A program made the position numbers and the translations under genes. Under the pieces are notes generated by a model. The model searched no databases. It was given only the letters and a program-made list of their open reading frames with translations, and was not told where the DNA came from. 64,000 nucleotides of DNA. Source: Mycobacterium basiliense. Its GTDB lineage: Bacteria > Actinomycetota > Actinomycetes > Mycobacteriales > Mycobacteriaceae. Location of the stretch: assembly GCF_900292015.1 (NCBI RefSeq), contig NZ_LR130759.1, positions 2,418,001-2,482,000 of the forward strand, given 5' to 3'. Shown piece after piece: positions 21,501-31,444 of the stretch. How positions within the stretch are numbered: position 1 is the first letter of the stretch; each line of letters starts with the position of its first letter.

Positions 21501-22439
21501 GCCGATGGACATCATCGCGTTCTTGACCGCTTGGTCCGAATGGAGACCTTTGCGCACGTAATCGTGATAACGGCTGATCAGGAAGACGGCGTAGTCCGTT
21601 CCGGCCCCGATCATGACGGCCGTCATGAAGACGATGGTCTGCATCTGGACGTCCAGACCAATTTTTGACAGTCCGGACAGGACGCCCTGAGCGGTCGCCA
21701 GAGACAGGCCGATGGTCACCAGCGGCACCAGCATCGTGACGATGTTTCGGTAGACCATCAGCAGAATGACGAGCACGCTGACCGCGGTACCGATCTCGAT
21801 GAGGTGGGTGTCTTCCTGGCCGATAGTGACCAGGTCGGCCACCGTGGCCACCGCTCCGGCGTAGTGCGGGGTCAGCGTGGATCCCTTGAGGACGTCGCTG
21901 ACGATCTCCTTGATGCGCTTATATGCCGACTGAGTAGCGGGGTCGTCTTGGCCCGTCTGGAACATGACGGGTAGGTTCCACGCCTTGTTGTCCTTGCTGG
22001 CTAACACTTCGTGCAGCGGGGGATTGCTGACGAAGTCCTGTACCGAAAACTTCTCGGCGCGTAGCTTTTCGACCAACTTCGTGTACGCAGCCAAGTCGGC
22101 CGGACCCATGCCGTCCTCGTTGGTCAGGATCACCAACAACTGAGAGCCGCCGGTGTTTCCCTTGTCGTTCTTGGTGTTCTTGTCGTCCTTGGTGTCCTTG
22201 TCGCTCTTTCCCTCGAACGACTTGGCCATCTCTCGGGAGGTCACCATCGTCGGAGCATCGTCTGGAAGAGCGGCCGAATTGTTCTTGCCGGCCGCAGCCT
22301 CCATCAGCGGCGGGAATAGCAACGCGGGGATGGCCGCTATGGCAATCCAGGCGGCGATGACCACGAACGGCTTTTGGATGACAAACTTGCTCAGTCTGTC
22401 AAAAATGCCGCCGACGCGTGCGGCCTCGGAATCACTCAT
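18525..22439 (-). CDS. mmpL12: MmpL12 RND-family lipid transporter with repeat-rich C-terminal tail
   Basis: A 1,304-aa MmpL transporter, expected to export LOS or its precursor across the inner membrane. The first TM helix is at about 22-45. The first TM bundle contains the proton-relay motif MIGAGTDYAVFLISRYH near residue 285 and the second has VAVGADYNMLLISRIRD near 925. Two periplasmic domains are present; the second includes a long helical segment. Beyond the last helix (about 985) is a cytosolic tail of about 310 aa, basic then acidic. It contains about twelve tandem GHTNGN hexapeptides flanked by two copies of an HSLPLF motif (residues 1089-1094 and 1288-1293). Start ATG 22439. The tail is longer than I expect for the family. 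Confidence 0.93.
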   Translation of the reverse strand: MSDSEAARVGGIFDRLSKFVIQKPFVVIAAWIAIAAIPALLFPPLMEAAAGKNNSAALPDDAPTMVTSREMAKSFEGKSDKDTKDDKNTKNDKGNTGGSQLLVILTNEDGMGPADLAAYTKLVEKLRAEKFSVQDFVSNPPLHEVLASKDNKAWNLPVMFQTGQDDPATQSAYKRIKEIVSDVLKGSTLTPHYAGAVATVADLVTIGQEDTHLIEIGTAVSVLVILLMVYRNIVTMLVPLVTIGLSLATAQGVLSGLSKIGLDVQMQTIVFMTAVMIGAGTDYAVFLISRYHDYVRKGLHSDQAVKNAMMSIGKVIAASAATVAVTFLAMVFSKLAIFASIGPAISISILVAFIAAITLLPAILVLIGRRGWIKPRRDLTHRFWRILGTRIVRRPRIHLLASLIVLAILASSTLLVRFNYDDLKALPEDVDSVAGYDAMDRHFPQNMMTPMMLFIKSPRDLRSPSALADLELMVSRVSQLPNIVAIRGLTRPNGEPLEQTKVSYQAGEVGGKLDEVSSAIEEHGGELDQLASGSNQLADALAAVRDEVTESVANAGALVDLLVTTKKLIGGDKTLNALDQTAKLVGRMRALGSALTSNMVDVSNTVAWASPIVSALNASPQCNADPACVASRSQLKALVDAQTSGSLNSITALGRTLQQTQEFQTVAQTIEKLETNLNQAVTLLRSIDGMQNQLNEMQRGASALAQGSRAIAQGVNELVKQTKRMGSGLDEASDFLLQMKHDANKPSMAGFNIPPEALANDEFKKAAQIFISPDGHGARYLVQSALNPFTTAAMDQVNEILDVARDSKPNSELSDATISMAGIPTGLRDTRDYYNHDIRFIVFATILIVFLILVILLRAIVAPLYLIGSVLVSFLSALGLGVIVFQLILGKDLHWSLPGLSFILLVAVGADYNMLLISRIRDESPHGVRVGVIRTVGSTGGVITSAGLIFAASMFGLLAASIATMVEAGFIIGAGILIDTFLVRSVTVPAMAAMLGQANWWPSKLGATPTRRRVYQRARAPKPNLLDRVKSIRNVKLGTKVATPPTAGKRPLAAAKGSGHLVARAVAKKPRTPVIPPLTISDYNDLEEHSLPLFGSIRLPREVVPIGPPHDDVSDSTDKQHSDDDLAVVALPASDPGEAKPQVLNLADTTEFRVPATNGNGNGHTHGNGHTNGNGHTNGNGHTNGNGHTNGNGHTNGNGHTNGNGHTNGNGHTNGNGHTNGNGHTNGNGHTNGNGNGNGHLTTNGNGNGHGHTNGNGNGHLTTNGNGNGHANGKLSAGRKSDDDDCCHSLPLFAPVDLPDALVN
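18741..18956 (-). repeat. 18-bp tandem repeat in mmpL12 tail (about 12 copies)
   Basis: On the plus strand GGTGTGG recurs every 18 bp from 18747 to 18945. This gives twelve units encoding GHTNGN, the last-read plus-strand unit encoding GHTHGN. Two units carry CCATTG instead of CCGTTG. Degenerate related repeats (NGNGNGHLTT) extend the low-complexity coding region to about 18619-18977. It is in frame and length-variable by nature. Confidence 0.95.
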
Positions 22440-22822
22440 CGGCCGTCACGCCGGTCAGCCGGACGCCCTCGCGGAGACGGGAAGTTGCGGTGGCAGCGAC
22501 CGGGGTGGCCCGTGGCGTACGCACGTCTGACCGACCCACCGCGGTGGGATTCAGGTTGTCAATCCTGAAGCATCGCACGTCGACCCACGGCCCCCCAACA
22601 TCCAAGCCAATCTCTAATTCAGCAAGTGAGCAACAGACTAACCTGTTGCCTTCGCGGATGTAGGAAAATCGTGCGGACGTACAAAAAAGTTGCCGTCCGC
22701 ACGTGCAGGCTTCGGCAGGTCAGGATACGCTGACCAGCGCCACAGCGCCAGCATGTTCCGGAGGAAGCGGACCGAGTAGCGCAAGCTTCGTTAGGCCCTG
22801 CGTCTCCTACCAGCGAACTTCA
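22440..22822. other. Intergenic region mmpL12/papA4
   Basis: 383 bp upstream of mmpL12 and downstream of papA4, both on the minus strand. It contains the conserved element at 22626-22703. I see no convincing gene in the rest. Confidence 0.5.
22626..22703 (-). promoter_or_regulatory. Conserved upstream element of mmpL12 with 10-bp inverted repeat
   Basis: The first 57 bp match the pks5 upstream element (43/57). This copy has in addition a perfect 10-bp inverted repeat, CGTGCGGACG (22670-22679) and CGTCCGCACG (22694-22703), separated by 14 nt. This could be a dimeric regulator site or a hairpin. It lies 187 bp or more upstream of the mmpL12 ATG. On the minus strand TAGTCT may be a -10 hexamer. 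Confidence 0.55.
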
Positions 22823-24250
22823 TCACACTTGCGCGGTTTCGCTCCAGCGCGCTCCCTCCGCGACGCGCAGATACACGGTTTTCATCGTCTCGAGGTAGCG
22901 CGCCAGCGACTCGTGAGCGATCGGATTGTTCGGCAACGACGCCGTCACGGTGGTCTCGTCCTGGAATTTGTTAACCCAGATGCATACCCGGGCGGCGACC
23001 CTGCCGTCGCTGAATGCTCTGGCATTGATTCGGTTCAGATGCATCGCCACGACGCCAGACAGCGGCGGCACACCCCCGTCGAGGAATGACAACATGGGAA
23101 AGCCGCCGCGAGGTGGTGGTTTCGTGAGCCAAGGGGCCAGTTCCAGTACCCGCTCAAACGGTACGTTAGCCAGCTGGGCACTCGCATCGAAATTGGCCTG
23201 GGCGCCGCGGACCGTTTCGTCGAACGAGGGAGCGACCGGGACCGCAAAGGGAATGTGGCCGACAAACCAACCCGTGGTCATGAATTCTGTCGGCGCGCTC
23301 CGCGTACTGGTGGGCGTGACGGCGTAGTAGGTGCGCGAGCCGGTGAGCTCGTGTTCGGCCAACGCTGCGCAAGCGAATACTCCACCGCTGAAACGTGCGC
23401 CGGCACTAGTGCATGCGGCTTCAAACCGAGCGGTCTGACGGGCATCCATCAGCTGCAATGACAGCAATTCGCCGGTATCGACCAGCGAGAGGTCACCGAG
23501 CGGCAGCGGAAAGGACGGCAGCGCCCCGCCATTGTTTTCGAAGAAGTCGATCCACTGCCGTATTTCTGGGGATTCCAGCGTCAGTGACGAGGTGTAGGTC
23601 CGCTCGCGCAGGCAATAGTCACCGTAGCTACCGGCCTCCGGGAGCGGGATCGGTGCGCCGCCGTCGGCCAGCGTGTTGTACATCGCCTCGATCTCCCAGA
23701 ACACTGCACTGATAAACATGGCATCGACGTGGAGATGGTCGACGCTCACACAAAAAGTGAAGTGCTCATCATGTTGAATAATGGCGAACCGGAAACAATC
23801 CCATTCCAGCGGACCTGGTGTAGCCAATATATAGTTTTGCCACTCTTTCGGTGACATCGTGCCGTGCTCGATCGGAATTAGCTCAATATCGGCCGAATCC
23901 TCCATGGTGTGCCGAACGATATCGTTTGCCTCGGTGAATTCAAACCAACTGCTGTATGTGTCGTGCCGCCGAAGGTGTGCGTTGATGACGTAGGTCATCG
24001 CCCGGATATCGCATTGACCGGGGATGTCCATGGCCGCGACCACAAGGCGCGACATCTCGTGGCCGTGAGCTGTTTGTTCGCTGAAACCTCGCAGGTGCCG
24101 CGCCTGGATGTAGCTTGGCGGCACCGCGCTGATTGGCGCTTGCCGTACCTGATCCAGCGTGGCCGGTGACGGGTGCCAACGCCACACCGAACCGGGCGCC
24201 GGGACCCAGTTGCTGACGGTCTCCAACCCCACATTGCCTAAGACGACCAA
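22823..24250 (-). CDS. papA4: Polyketide-associated acyltransferase PapA4
   Basis: A 475-aa condensation-fold acyltransferase of the PapA group, which transfers PKS-made acyl chains from the ACP to a sugar hydroxyl. The catalytic HxxxD is in SVDHLHVDAMF near residue 170. The family features PPSYIQARHLR and MTYVINAHLRRHDTY are present near residues 45 and 85. TTG 24250 is the likely start: it is preceded by GGAG at good spacing and aligns with the N-terminus of the second PapA at 40184-41692. It lies 58 bp downstream of the second pks5 on the same strand, as expected for a coupled PKS/acyltransferase pair. The two PapA proteins here are clearly paralogous. Confidence 0.93.
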   Translation of the reverse strand: MVVLGNVGLETVSNWVPAPGSVWRWHPSPATLDQVRQAPISAVPPSYIQARHLRGFSEQTAHGHEMSRLVVAAMDIPGQCDIRAMTYVINAHLRRHDTYSSWFEFTEANDIVRHTMEDSADIELIPIEHGTMSPKEWQNYILATPGPLEWDCFRFAIIQHDEHFTFCVSVDHLHVDAMFISAVFWEIEAMYNTLADGGAPIPLPEAGSYGDYCLRERTYTSSLTLESPEIRQWIDFFENNGGALPSFPLPLGDLSLVDTGELLSLQLMDARQTARFEAACTSAGARFSGGVFACAALAEHELTGSRTYYAVTPTSTRSAPTEFMTTGWFVGHIPFAVPVAPSFDETVRGAQANFDASAQLANVPFERVLELAPWLTKPPPRGGFPMLSFLDGGVPPLSGVVAMHLNRINARAFSDGRVAARVCIWVNKFQDETTVTASLPNNPIAHESLARYLETMKTVYLRVAEGARWSETAQV

Positions 24251-24308
24251 TTTGACTCCGGTGAGTTTGCGAGTAGCTCCGAGGATATTTCACCCAGACT
24301 GCAAAACC

Positions 24309-27300
24309 TCATATTGCGGCCGGGGCGTCTTCTGCGGGTATGAGTTTTTTGCATAGGTGGTCGGCCATGCCCCGCACCGTGGTGATGTCGGTAGAGCCGA
24401 TCCGCACCCCGGTCTCGGTCTCGATGCGGGTGCGCAGTTCCAGGTTGCCCAGTGAATCCAGCCCGTAGTCGGTAAGTGGGCGGTCGGGATCGACGTTGCG
24501 GCGCAGGATCAGGCTGACCTGTTCGGAAATCAACCGCCTGAGTCTGGCCGGCCACTCGTCCAGTGGTAGCTGAATGAGTTCGGTACGCAATCCGCTGCGA
24601 TCGGATCGCATGAGGCTGTCGCATCGGAAGGCCTCGGCGAACCGACTCCGTTGCGCCAGCGTTGTCAACCATGGTGAGCCCACGACAGGGAGATAGCCGG
24701 TGTAGGTGCGGTTGTGGCGGAGCAGGGTTTGGAATGCGTGGGCGCCTTCGTCGGGGGCGATGGCGGCGTCGCTGCTTTCGGCGAGGGCGATGGCGCGTCC
24801 GATTTCGGCCCAGGGGCCCCAGGCGATGGCGGTGGCGGGCAGGTTTTGGGAGTGCCGCCAGTGGGTGAAGGCGTCGAGCCAGCTGTTGGCCGCGGCGTAG
24901 GCGCCTTGGCCGGGGGAGCCGAGGAGGGCTGCTGCTGAGGAGAAGGAGCAGAACCAGTCCAGGGGTTGGTCGGTGGTGGCGTGGTGGAGGTGCCAGGCAC
25001 CGTAGACCTTGGGGGCCCAGTCGCGGTCGAGGAGTTCGTCGGTGATGTTGGTGAGGGTGGCGTCTTCGACTACGGCGGCGGCGTGGAGGACCCCGCGCAG
25101 GGGGAGTCCGGTGGCGGTGGCGTTGGCGACTAGTCGTGCTGCGGTGGCGGGGTGGGCGATGTCGCCGCATTCGACCACGACATCGGAGCCGATGGAGCGG
25201 ATCAGTTCGATGGTTTCGAGGGCTTTTTGGCTGGGGGCTGATCGGGAGCTTAAGACGATGCGTCCGGCGCCGGCGGTAGCCATTTTTTCGGCTAGGAAAA
25301 GTCCTAGTCCGCCGAGGCCGCCGGTGATCAGGTAGGAGCCGTCGGTGCGAAACACTGGGACCTGGTCGGGGGGCAGGACCACTGCGCTGCTTCCGGTGCG
25401 GGGGATGTCGAGCAGTAGTTTGCCGGTGTGGTCGGCGGCGCCCATTACGCGTACGGCGGTGGCGGCATCGGCTAGGGGGTAGTGGGTGGTGTGGGGCATG
25501 GGGAGTAGCGCGTCGGCGGTGTGTTGGTAGACGGTGGTCAATAGTTGGCGGATCAGGTGGGGATGGGTGATCGACATCATCCCGAGGTCCACACCGTAGA
25601 AGGACAGGTTGCGCCGGAACGGGAACAGGCCCATTTTGGTGTCGCCGTAGATGTCGCGTTTGCCGATTTCGATGAACCGTCCGCCCCAGGCCAGCAATTC
25701 CAGTCCGGCGCGTTGGGCCGCACCGGTTAGGGAGTTGAGCACGATGTCTACCCCGTAGCCGTCGGTGTCGGCGCGGATGGCCTCGGCGAAGTCGATGCTG
25801 CGGGAGTCATAGACGTGTTCGATGCCCATGTCGTGGAGCAGTTGGCGGCGTTGGGGGCTGCCCGCGGTGGCATAGATGTCGGCTCCGGCCGCGCGCGCGA
25901 TCGCGATCGCGGCCTGGCCGACCCCGCCGGTTCCGGAGTGGATGAGGACTTTATCGCCGGCGCGGATGCGGCCTAGGTCGTGCAGGCCGTACCAGGCGGT
26001 GGCGTGTGCGGTGGTCACCGCGGCCGCTTGCGCATCGCTAAGGCCGGCCGGGATCGGGGTGGCCAGTCTGGCATCACAGGTCACAAATGTGGCCCAGCAG
26101 CCGTGCGGCGACATCCCGCCGACCCGGTCACCGACGCGGTGGTCGCGGACATCGGGGCCCACCGCGGTGATGACCCCGGCGAAATCGGTGCCCAGCTGCG
26201 GCATCTGCCCATCGGGGGAGTTGTAGCGCCCGAAGGTGACCAACACATCGGCGAAGTTGATGCTCGAGGCACTCACGGCGACTTCGATCTGACCCGGGCC
26301 CGGAGCGGGACGGTCAAAGGCCACAAATTCCATCGTCTGTAGATCACCGGGGGTGCGGATCTGTAACCGCATCCCCTCGCAGCCATGATCGACCACCGTG
26401 GTCTTGCGTTCTTCAGGACGCAACGGCATCGGCGATAACCGTGCGGTATACCACTGACCATGACGCCAGGCCGTCTCGTCTTCTTCTGAACCCGACAACA
26501 ACTGACGCGCCACCTGCTCAACACCGGTGTGCTCATCAACATCAATATGAGTGGTATGCAAATGCGGATGCTCGGCACCAATCACCCGCAACAACCCCCG
26601 CACCCCGGCCTGCTCCAAATTAGCGCTCTCACCCCCAAGCACCGTCTGCGCACCCCGAGTCAATACAAACAACCGCGGCGCCTCACCCGTCACCTCAGGC
26701 AACTCACGAACAACACGCACCAAATGCCGCACACACTCGACACCCACCGGGTTGTGACGCGTGGGCCCGGTCACCACGACCACACCGGTGAACTGGTTGT
26801 CACGCAACTGATCACCTAGTAGCTTTGCGTGCGCTACGTGGTCAGCCCGCTGAGGCCAGCATGTCGTCGTCCAATCCGCGCCTTGCGACTTCAATGCACC
26901 GAACAACTGCGTGGCGAGCGGGTCAGGGGTATCGGAAATCCTTACCAGCAGCCAGGTTCCAGTGATTGCGGGTTTTGGCTCGGGCGGCTCGCGCCGTTGC
27001 CATTCCACGTTCAGTAGGCGGTGGTCCACCAAACGATCCTGGTCGGCAGTCTCGGAAAGCCCCGTGCCCATCAGCAGTCCGCGCAGTTCGAGTATTACCG
27101 TGCCGTGTTGGTCCATGACGTCGATGTCGGCTTCGGCCTCGTGGCCGCAGGCGGTCACCCGTGTGTAGCAGTAGCGGGCGCTGCGGCTAACAGCGTGGAG
27201 CCGTAGCTGACGCACGCTCAGCGGCAACAGCAGCCCGCCGGTACCCATTTGCTGTACCACGGGATGTGCCGCAACGGACTGAAAGCAGCTGTCCAACAAC

Positions 27301-30300
27301 GCGGGGTGGACGAAGTAACTGGCCTGTTGCGTGCGAACCGAACCCGGCAAGCTCAGCTCCGCCAGCACCGTATCCGTTGCTCCTACGCCGGTATGGGCAG
27401 CGGCAAGACCCGTGAATGCTGGGCCGTAGTGAATTCCATGCTCGCCGAACCACTCTCGAAGTTCGTTCCCAGCCAGGCGATGAGTATGAGCGCTCAGTAA
27501 GTCCTCGACGTCATAGGCGGTGGGTGCCGTATCGTGGCGTATCGCATGCAGTGACGCGCTGGCTCGCCGCACCTTCTCGCCATTTTGAGATGTGTCTACG
27601 ACAAAGGTGGCAACTCCAGGCGCTTGCACCGAAGCGACTGCTCCCACTGGGGTTTCGTCATCGAGCAGCAGCATGTGCTCGAAGCGGACGTCGCGAACCT
27701 CGCACTCATCGCCAAGTACCGTGCTGGCCGCGGCGAGCGCCATTTCGCAGTAGGCGGCCCCCGGAAGTGCCGCCACATCGTTCACCCGATGATCGGCCAA
27801 CCAGGGCGATGCCGCGACACCGATCTCGGCCTGCCAGGCGTGCCGTTCGGGCTCCTCCAAAAGATCGACGTGCGAACCCAACAGCGGATGCACCACAACG
27901 GTATTGCAATGAGCATGGTGTTTGGCATTGACCGCGGACAGCAGTAGGCGGCGGTTGGTCCATATGGGCAGAGGTGCGTCGACCAGCCGTCCCACCGGAT
28001 ACAGCGTTGAGAAGTCGACTGCGGCGCCGGCACTGTGTAGGTCGGCTACCAGTGCACGTAGCCCCCATGGCAGTGGTTGGTTGCGTCGCATCGCGGGCAC
28101 CGCCGCGACCGGCATGTCGATGCTGGTGGCGGTCTGCTCGACGGCTCGAGTCAGCAGTGGATGTGGTGACAGTTCGGCGAACACCCGGTACCCGTCATCG
28201 AGTGCCGCCCGCACCGCTGCGGAGAACCGCACCGCGTGACGCAGGTTGTCGACCCAGTATTTGGCGTCACAACGCGGCCGCTCGCGTGGGTCGAAGGAGG
28301 TCGCCGAGTAGTAGGGGACCTTCGCGATCGTCGGACGAAGATCGGTCAGCGATTCGGACAACTCATCGAGAATCGGCTCGACCTGCGGTGTATGCGATGC
28401 CACATCGACGGCTACCTCACGAGCCAGCACGTCACGCTCTTCCCAGGCCGCGACCAGGTCGCGAACGGTTTGGGTCGCCCCACCGATCACCGTGGATTGT
28501 GGCGAGGCCACCACCGCCACCACGGCGTCTTTGACTCCGCGGCGAACGAGGTCCTCGCGCACCCGGGCCGCCGGCAGCTCCACCGACGCCATCGCTCCGA
28601 TGCCCGCGATACGGGTGCACAGCCGGGAGCGGCGACAAATGACACGTACCCCGTCCTCCCGCGAAAGCGCGCCTGCTACCACGGCGGCTGCCACCTCGCC
28701 CAAGGAATGGCCAATGACCGCGCCGGGGCGCACGCCATACGACTTCATCGTTTCGGCCAACGCGACGTGCATCGCGAACAGGGTTGGTTGCACCCGGTCA
28801 ATCCCGCTTGGAGTCTCTTGCGCGGTCATGGCTGCGGTCACCGAAAAGCCGGATTCGGCGGCGATCAGCGGCTCCAGCGCCGCGATGGTCGCGGCGAACA
28901 CCGGCTCGTTTGCCAGTAGGTCCGCGCCCATCGTCGCCCATTGCGAACCCTGGCCGGAAAACACCCACACGGGCCCCAGGTCGTCATGGCCGACCGCGGC
29001 TTGGCCGGGGGCGTCGCCGGTGGCGGCCATGCGCAGACCATCGGCCAGCCCAGCCCGGTCGGTGGCGATGATGGCGGTGCGCACCCGTCGGTGCCCCCGT
29101 CGGCGCGTAAGGGTATACGCCAGATCCGGAAGCGACACCTCGCGATCGGTAACCCAGTCGGCCAACCGGTGCGCGGTGCGGCGCAGCGCCTCGGTCGAGC
29201 TGGCGGACAGTGGGAACAACAGCGGGTTGCTCGATGTGGCGGTGTCGTTGTGGTGGGGTTCGGGGGCCTGCTCGAGAATGGCGTGCACGTTGGTGCCTGA
29301 CATTCCATACGATGACACCGCCGCACGCCGTGGCGTGGCGTCGCCTTCCCGTGGCCAGGGCGTAATTTCTTGCGGCACAAACAATGCGCAGTCGATCCGC
29401 GCGAGCTCCTCGGGCAGCCGAGTGTGGTGCACCATCGGCGGCACCAGGCCGTGTTGAAGCGAGAGGATCGCCTTGATGATCCCTACCACTCCGGCGGCGG
29501 CTTCGGTGTGCCCCAGATTGCTCTTGGCCGACCCGACAGCGCATCGATTCCCGTTGGCCCCGTACACCTGCGCCAAGCTGCTGAATTCGATCGGATCACC
29601 GACCGGCGTACCCGTGCCGTGCGCTTCGATCAAACCGACGCTGTCGGCGTCAACCCCCGCTGCCGCCAACGCCGCTCGATAGACCATGACCTGTGCGTCC
29701 AACGACGGCGTTGTCACGTTGTCGGTGCGACCGTCTTGATTGGTTGCGGTACCACGCAGCACCGCCAGAATGCGGTCACCACTGCGCAGCGCGTCGGGCA
29801 GCCTCTTGAGCATGAGCATCGCGCAACCCTCGGAGCGGACGAACCCGTCGGCGTCGACATCGAACGTCCGGCAGCGCCCGGTAGGGGAGAGCATGCCCTG
29901 TGCCGAGGCCGAGCTGGATAGTTGTGGTTCCAGCATGATCATGCAGCCACCTGCCAAAGCGAGATCGCTCTCACCCGCATGCAAACTACGGCAGGCCAGA
30001 TGCACGGCGAGCAAACTCGACGAGCAGGCGGTGTCGACGGTCAAGGCTGGGCCGCGCAGTCCCATCGCGTACGACACTCGCCCAGAGGCCATGCTCAATG
30101 CCGTTCCGGTGAATCCGTAGGCGTCGCTTAACGCGCCCGCTTCATCGGTGACGTGAGTGTAGTCGTCATGGCACATTCCCACGAACACCCCGGTTGGTGA
30201 ACCGCTCAAGGCCGTCGGCGCCAATCCGGCATGCTCTGCGGCTTCCCATGAAGTCTGCAGCAGCAAACGGTGTTGCGGATCGATTGCGGTTGCTTCGCGT

Positions 30301-30557
30301 TCGCTGATGCCGAAGAACTCGGGATCGAAGCCCGCCATATCGTCCAGGAATCCGCCCCAGCGGGACACCGATCGATCCGGCGTACCGGGCTCCGGGTCGT
30401 AGTACGCGTCGGCGTCCCAGCGGTCGGTCGGAATTTCGGTGATCAGGTTGTCGCCGCGCAGCAACGCATTCCAGAAGTCTTCCGGCGAGTCGATGCCCTG
30501 GGGCAGCCGACACGCCATGCCGATCACGGCAATCGGGGTGGCGTGTGCCTCATCCAC
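24309..30557 (-). CDS. pks5_1: Second Mas-type polyketide synthase (Pks5 paralogue)
   Basis: A 2,082-aa PKS with the same order KS-AT-DH-ER-KR-ACP. KS Cys is near residue 178 ([14 protein letters not shown]), AT has [13 protein letters not shown] has [15 protein letters not shown], and ACP has GLDSLGNLE near the end. The open frame extends to 30812, but homology to PKS starts begins at GTG 30557 (codons for [16 protein letters not shown] follow). No strong ribosome-binding site is visible, so the start is provisional. Its ER and most of its KR are identical to the first PKS; the rest differs at many positions, so the two may choose different starters or chain lengths. It feeds papA4 downstream. 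The chain made is not deducible from sequence. Confidence 0.95.
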   Translation of the reverse strand: MDEAHATPIAVIGMACRLPQGIDSPEDFWNALLRGDNLITEIPTDRWDADAYYDPEPGTPDRSVSRWGGFLDDMAGFDPEFFGISEREATAIDPQHRLLLQTSWEAAEHAGLAPTALSGSPTGVFVGMCHDDYTHVTDEAGALSDAYGFTGTALSMASGRVSYAMGLRGPALTVDTACSSSLLAVHLACRSLHAGESDLALAGGCMIMLEPQLSSSASAQGMLSPTGRCRTFDVDADGFVRSEGCAMLMLKRLPDALRSGDRILAVLRGTATNQDGRTDNVTTPSLDAQVMVYRAALAAAGVDADSVGLIEAHGTGTPVGDPIEFSSLAQVYGANGNRCAVGSAKSNLGHTEAAAGVVGIIKAILSLQHGLVPPMVHHTRLPEELARIDCALFVPQEITPWPREGDATPRRAAVSSYGMSGTNVHAILEQAPEPHHNDTATSSNPLLFPLSASSTEALRRTAHRLADWVTDREVSLPDLAYTLTRRRGHRRVRTAIIATDRAGLADGLRMAATGDAPGQAAVGHDDLGPVWVFSGQGSQWATMGADLLANEPVFAATIAALEPLIAAESGFSVTAAMTAQETPSGIDRVQPTLFAMHVALAETMKSYGVRPGAVIGHSLGEVAAAVVAGALSREDGVRVICRRSRLCTRIAGIGAMASVELPAARVREDLVRRGVKDAVVAVVASPQSTVIGGATQTVRDLVAAWEERDVLAREVAVDVASHTPQVEPILDELSESLTDLRPTIAKVPYYSATSFDPRERPRCDAKYWVDNLRHAVRFSAAVRAALDDGYRVFAELSPHPLLTRAVEQTATSIDMPVAAVPAMRRNQPLPWGLRALVADLHSAGAAVDFSTLYPVGRLVDAPLPIWTNRRLLLSAVNAKHHAHCNTVVVHPLLGSHVDLLEEPERHAWQAEIGVAASPWLADHRVNDVAALPGAAYCEMALAAASTVLGDECEVRDVRFEHMLLLDDETPVGAVASVQAPGVATFVVDTSQNGEKVRRASASLHAIRHDTAPTAYDVEDLLSAHTHRLAGNELREWFGEHGIHYGPAFTGLAAAHTGVGATDTVLAELSLPGSVRTQQASYFVHPALLDSCFQSVAAHPVVQQMGTGGLLLPLSVRQLRLHAVSRSARYCYTRVTACGHEAEADIDVMDQHGTVILELRGLLMGTGLSETADQDRLVDHRLLNVEWQRREPPEPKPAITGTWLLVRISDTPDPLATQLFGALKSQGADWTTTCWPQRADHVAHAKLLGDQLRDNQFTGVVVVTGPTRHNPVGVECVRHLVRVVRELPEVTGEAPRLFVLTRGAQTVLGGESANLEQAGVRGLLRVIGAEHPHLHTTHIDVDEHTGVEQVARQLLSGSEEDETAWRHGQWYTARLSPMPLRPEERKTTVVDHGCEGMRLQIRTPGDLQTMEFVAFDRPAPGPGQIEVAVSASSINFADVLVTFGRYNSPDGQMPQLGTDFAGVITAVGPDVRDHRVGDRVGGMSPHGCWATFVTCDARLATPIPAGLSDAQAAAVTTAHATAWYGLHDLGRIRAGDKVLIHSGTGGVGQAAIAIARAAGADIYATAGSPQRRQLLHDMGIEHVYDSRSIDFAEAIRADTDGYGVDIVLNSLTGAAQRAGLELLAWGGRFIEIGKRDIYGDTKMGLFPFRRNLSFYGVDLGMMSITHPHLIRQLLTTVYQHTADALLPMPHTTHYPLADAATAVRVMGAADHTGKLLLDIPRTGSSAVVLPPDQVPVFRTDGSYLITGGLGGLGLFLAEKMATAGAGRIVLSSRSAPSQKALETIELIRSIGSDVVVECGDIAHPATAARLVANATATGLPLRGVLHAAAVVEDATLTNITDELLDRDWAPKVYGAWHLHHATTDQPLDWFCSFSSAAALLGSPGQGAYAAANSWLDAFTHWRHSQNLPATAIAWGPWAEIGRAIALAESSDAAIAPDEGAHAFQTLLRHNRTYTGYLPVVGSPWLTTLAQRSRFAEAFRCDSLMRSDRSGLRTELIQLPLDEWPARLRRLISEQVSLILRRNVDPDRPLTDYGLDSLGNLELRTRIETETGVRIGSTDITTVRGMADHLCKKLIPAEDAPAAI
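24694..26745. repeat. 2,052-bp direct repeat, copy 2 (second pks5)
   Basis: Partner of 10013-12064, same orientation. Flanking sequence diverges at both ends. Recombination between copies would remove 14,681 bp including fadD25, mmpL12 and papA4 and leave one chimeric pks gene. Confidence 0.95.
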
Positions 30558-30880
30558 GGGCAGGGCACCCGAACACGGCGGTCCGCACGATTCCAGCCGA
30601 TCTCCATGTCTATCAAGGTGAACAAGGGCGTCGCGGGCTAACTGCACACTGCGTGAACAGCACGGCAAGCCTAGCCGGTTGCGTGGCATACATGCGGTAG
30701 GTTGGCTGGTGCCTAGAGAACGTGTCGCGGGGTGATGGGTCGCCCAGTGGCTGAATTGGTGCAACGCGGCCCCGTCGCCAGGTTGCGATCGTTTTGCGCT
30801 GTGCCACAACAAGTCTGCATTGACTTGCGAGTCAATAATTCATAATGTGCTGTAAGCCAGTACAACGGAGTGCACATACC
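30558..30880. other. Divergent intergenic region, second pks5 / AhpD-like gene
   Basis: 323 bp. Apart from the palindromic promoter at 30820-30846 I find no clear feature. The pks5-side promoter is not obvious, and the shared pks5/mmpL12 element is absent here. Confidence 0.5.
30820..30846 (+). promoter_or_regulatory. SigA-type promoter overlapped by a palindrome
   Basis: TTGACT (30820-30825) and CATAAT (30841-30846) form a plausible -35/-10 pair with a 15-bp spacer. TTGACT-TGCG-AGTCAA (30820-30835) is an inverted repeat with perfect 6-bp arms, typical of TetR-type operators. A repressor bound there would block the -35. It drives the gene starting at 30881. Confidence 0.6.
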
Positions 30881-31444
30881 ATGACTAAGTCTCGCGTGCC
30901 GCGACTGCCGCTCGCCGATGCCAAGGCCGCCGCTGATCAAGCGGGCGTGCCCGACTACATGGCCGAGCTCAATATCTTTCAGGTATTGCTGAACCATCCG
31001 CATTTGGCGCGCACCTTCAACGACATGCTTGCCACCATGCTGTGGCACGGCGCGCTCGACCCGCGGCTGCGCGAGCTGGTGATCATGCGGATCGGCTGGC
31101 TCACCGGGTGTGACTACGAGTGGACTCAACATTGGCGCGTTGCTACCGGGCTCGGTGTGTCAGCTGAAGACCTGCTGGGCGTTCGGGATTGGCAAAGCTA
31201 CAACGATTTTGGGTCAGTCGAGCGCGCCGTGCTATCGGCCACCGACGACGTCGTGCGAAACGGTGCCGTGAGCACTGAGAGCTGGACTGCGTGCGAACGC
31301 GAATTGCAAGGTGACTCAACAGTTCTCATAGAGTTAGTTACCGCCATTAGCTCATGGCGGATGGTCGCAACCATCTTGCACAGTCTTAGGGTCCCGTTGG
31401 AAGACGGGTTACCCAGCTGGCCGCCGGACGGCCGCTCACCCTAG
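30881..31444 (+). CDS. AhpD/carboxymuconolactone decarboxylase-like protein (Rv1531-type)
   Basis: A 187-aa all-helical protein. The segment LDPRLRELVIMRIGWLTG followed by CDYEWTQHWRVA matches the AhpD-like core (RLREL...YEW..H). The classical Cys-X-X-Cys pair of AhpD is not present, so peroxidase activity is doubtful. ATG 30881 is preferred to the GTG-type frame opening at 30845; CGGAG precedes it. Length and position match M. tuberculosis Rv1531. Its function is unknown; it is transcribed away from the LOS core and has its own palindromic promoter. Confidence 0.85.
   Translation: MTKSRVPRLPLADAKAAADQAGVPDYMAELNIFQVLLNHPHLARTFNDMLATMLWHGALDPRLRELVIMRIGWLTGCDYEWTQHWRVATGLGVSAEDLLGVRDWQSYNDFGSVERAVLSATDDVVRNGAVSTESWTACERELQGDSTVLIELVTAISSWRMVATILHSLRVPLEDGLPSWPPDGRSP

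Noticed and set aside
9631-30557. Insertion sequence, prophage or tRNA-linked island around the LOS core
   Set aside because: I saw no transposase, integrase, terminal inverted repeats or tRNA gene; the only long repeat is within the pks genes.
30575-30597. GTCCGCACGATTCC resembling the core of the pks5/mmpL12 element
   Set aside because: It lies in the opposite orientation, lacks the A-run and the other conserved positions, and sits next to the pks start codon.
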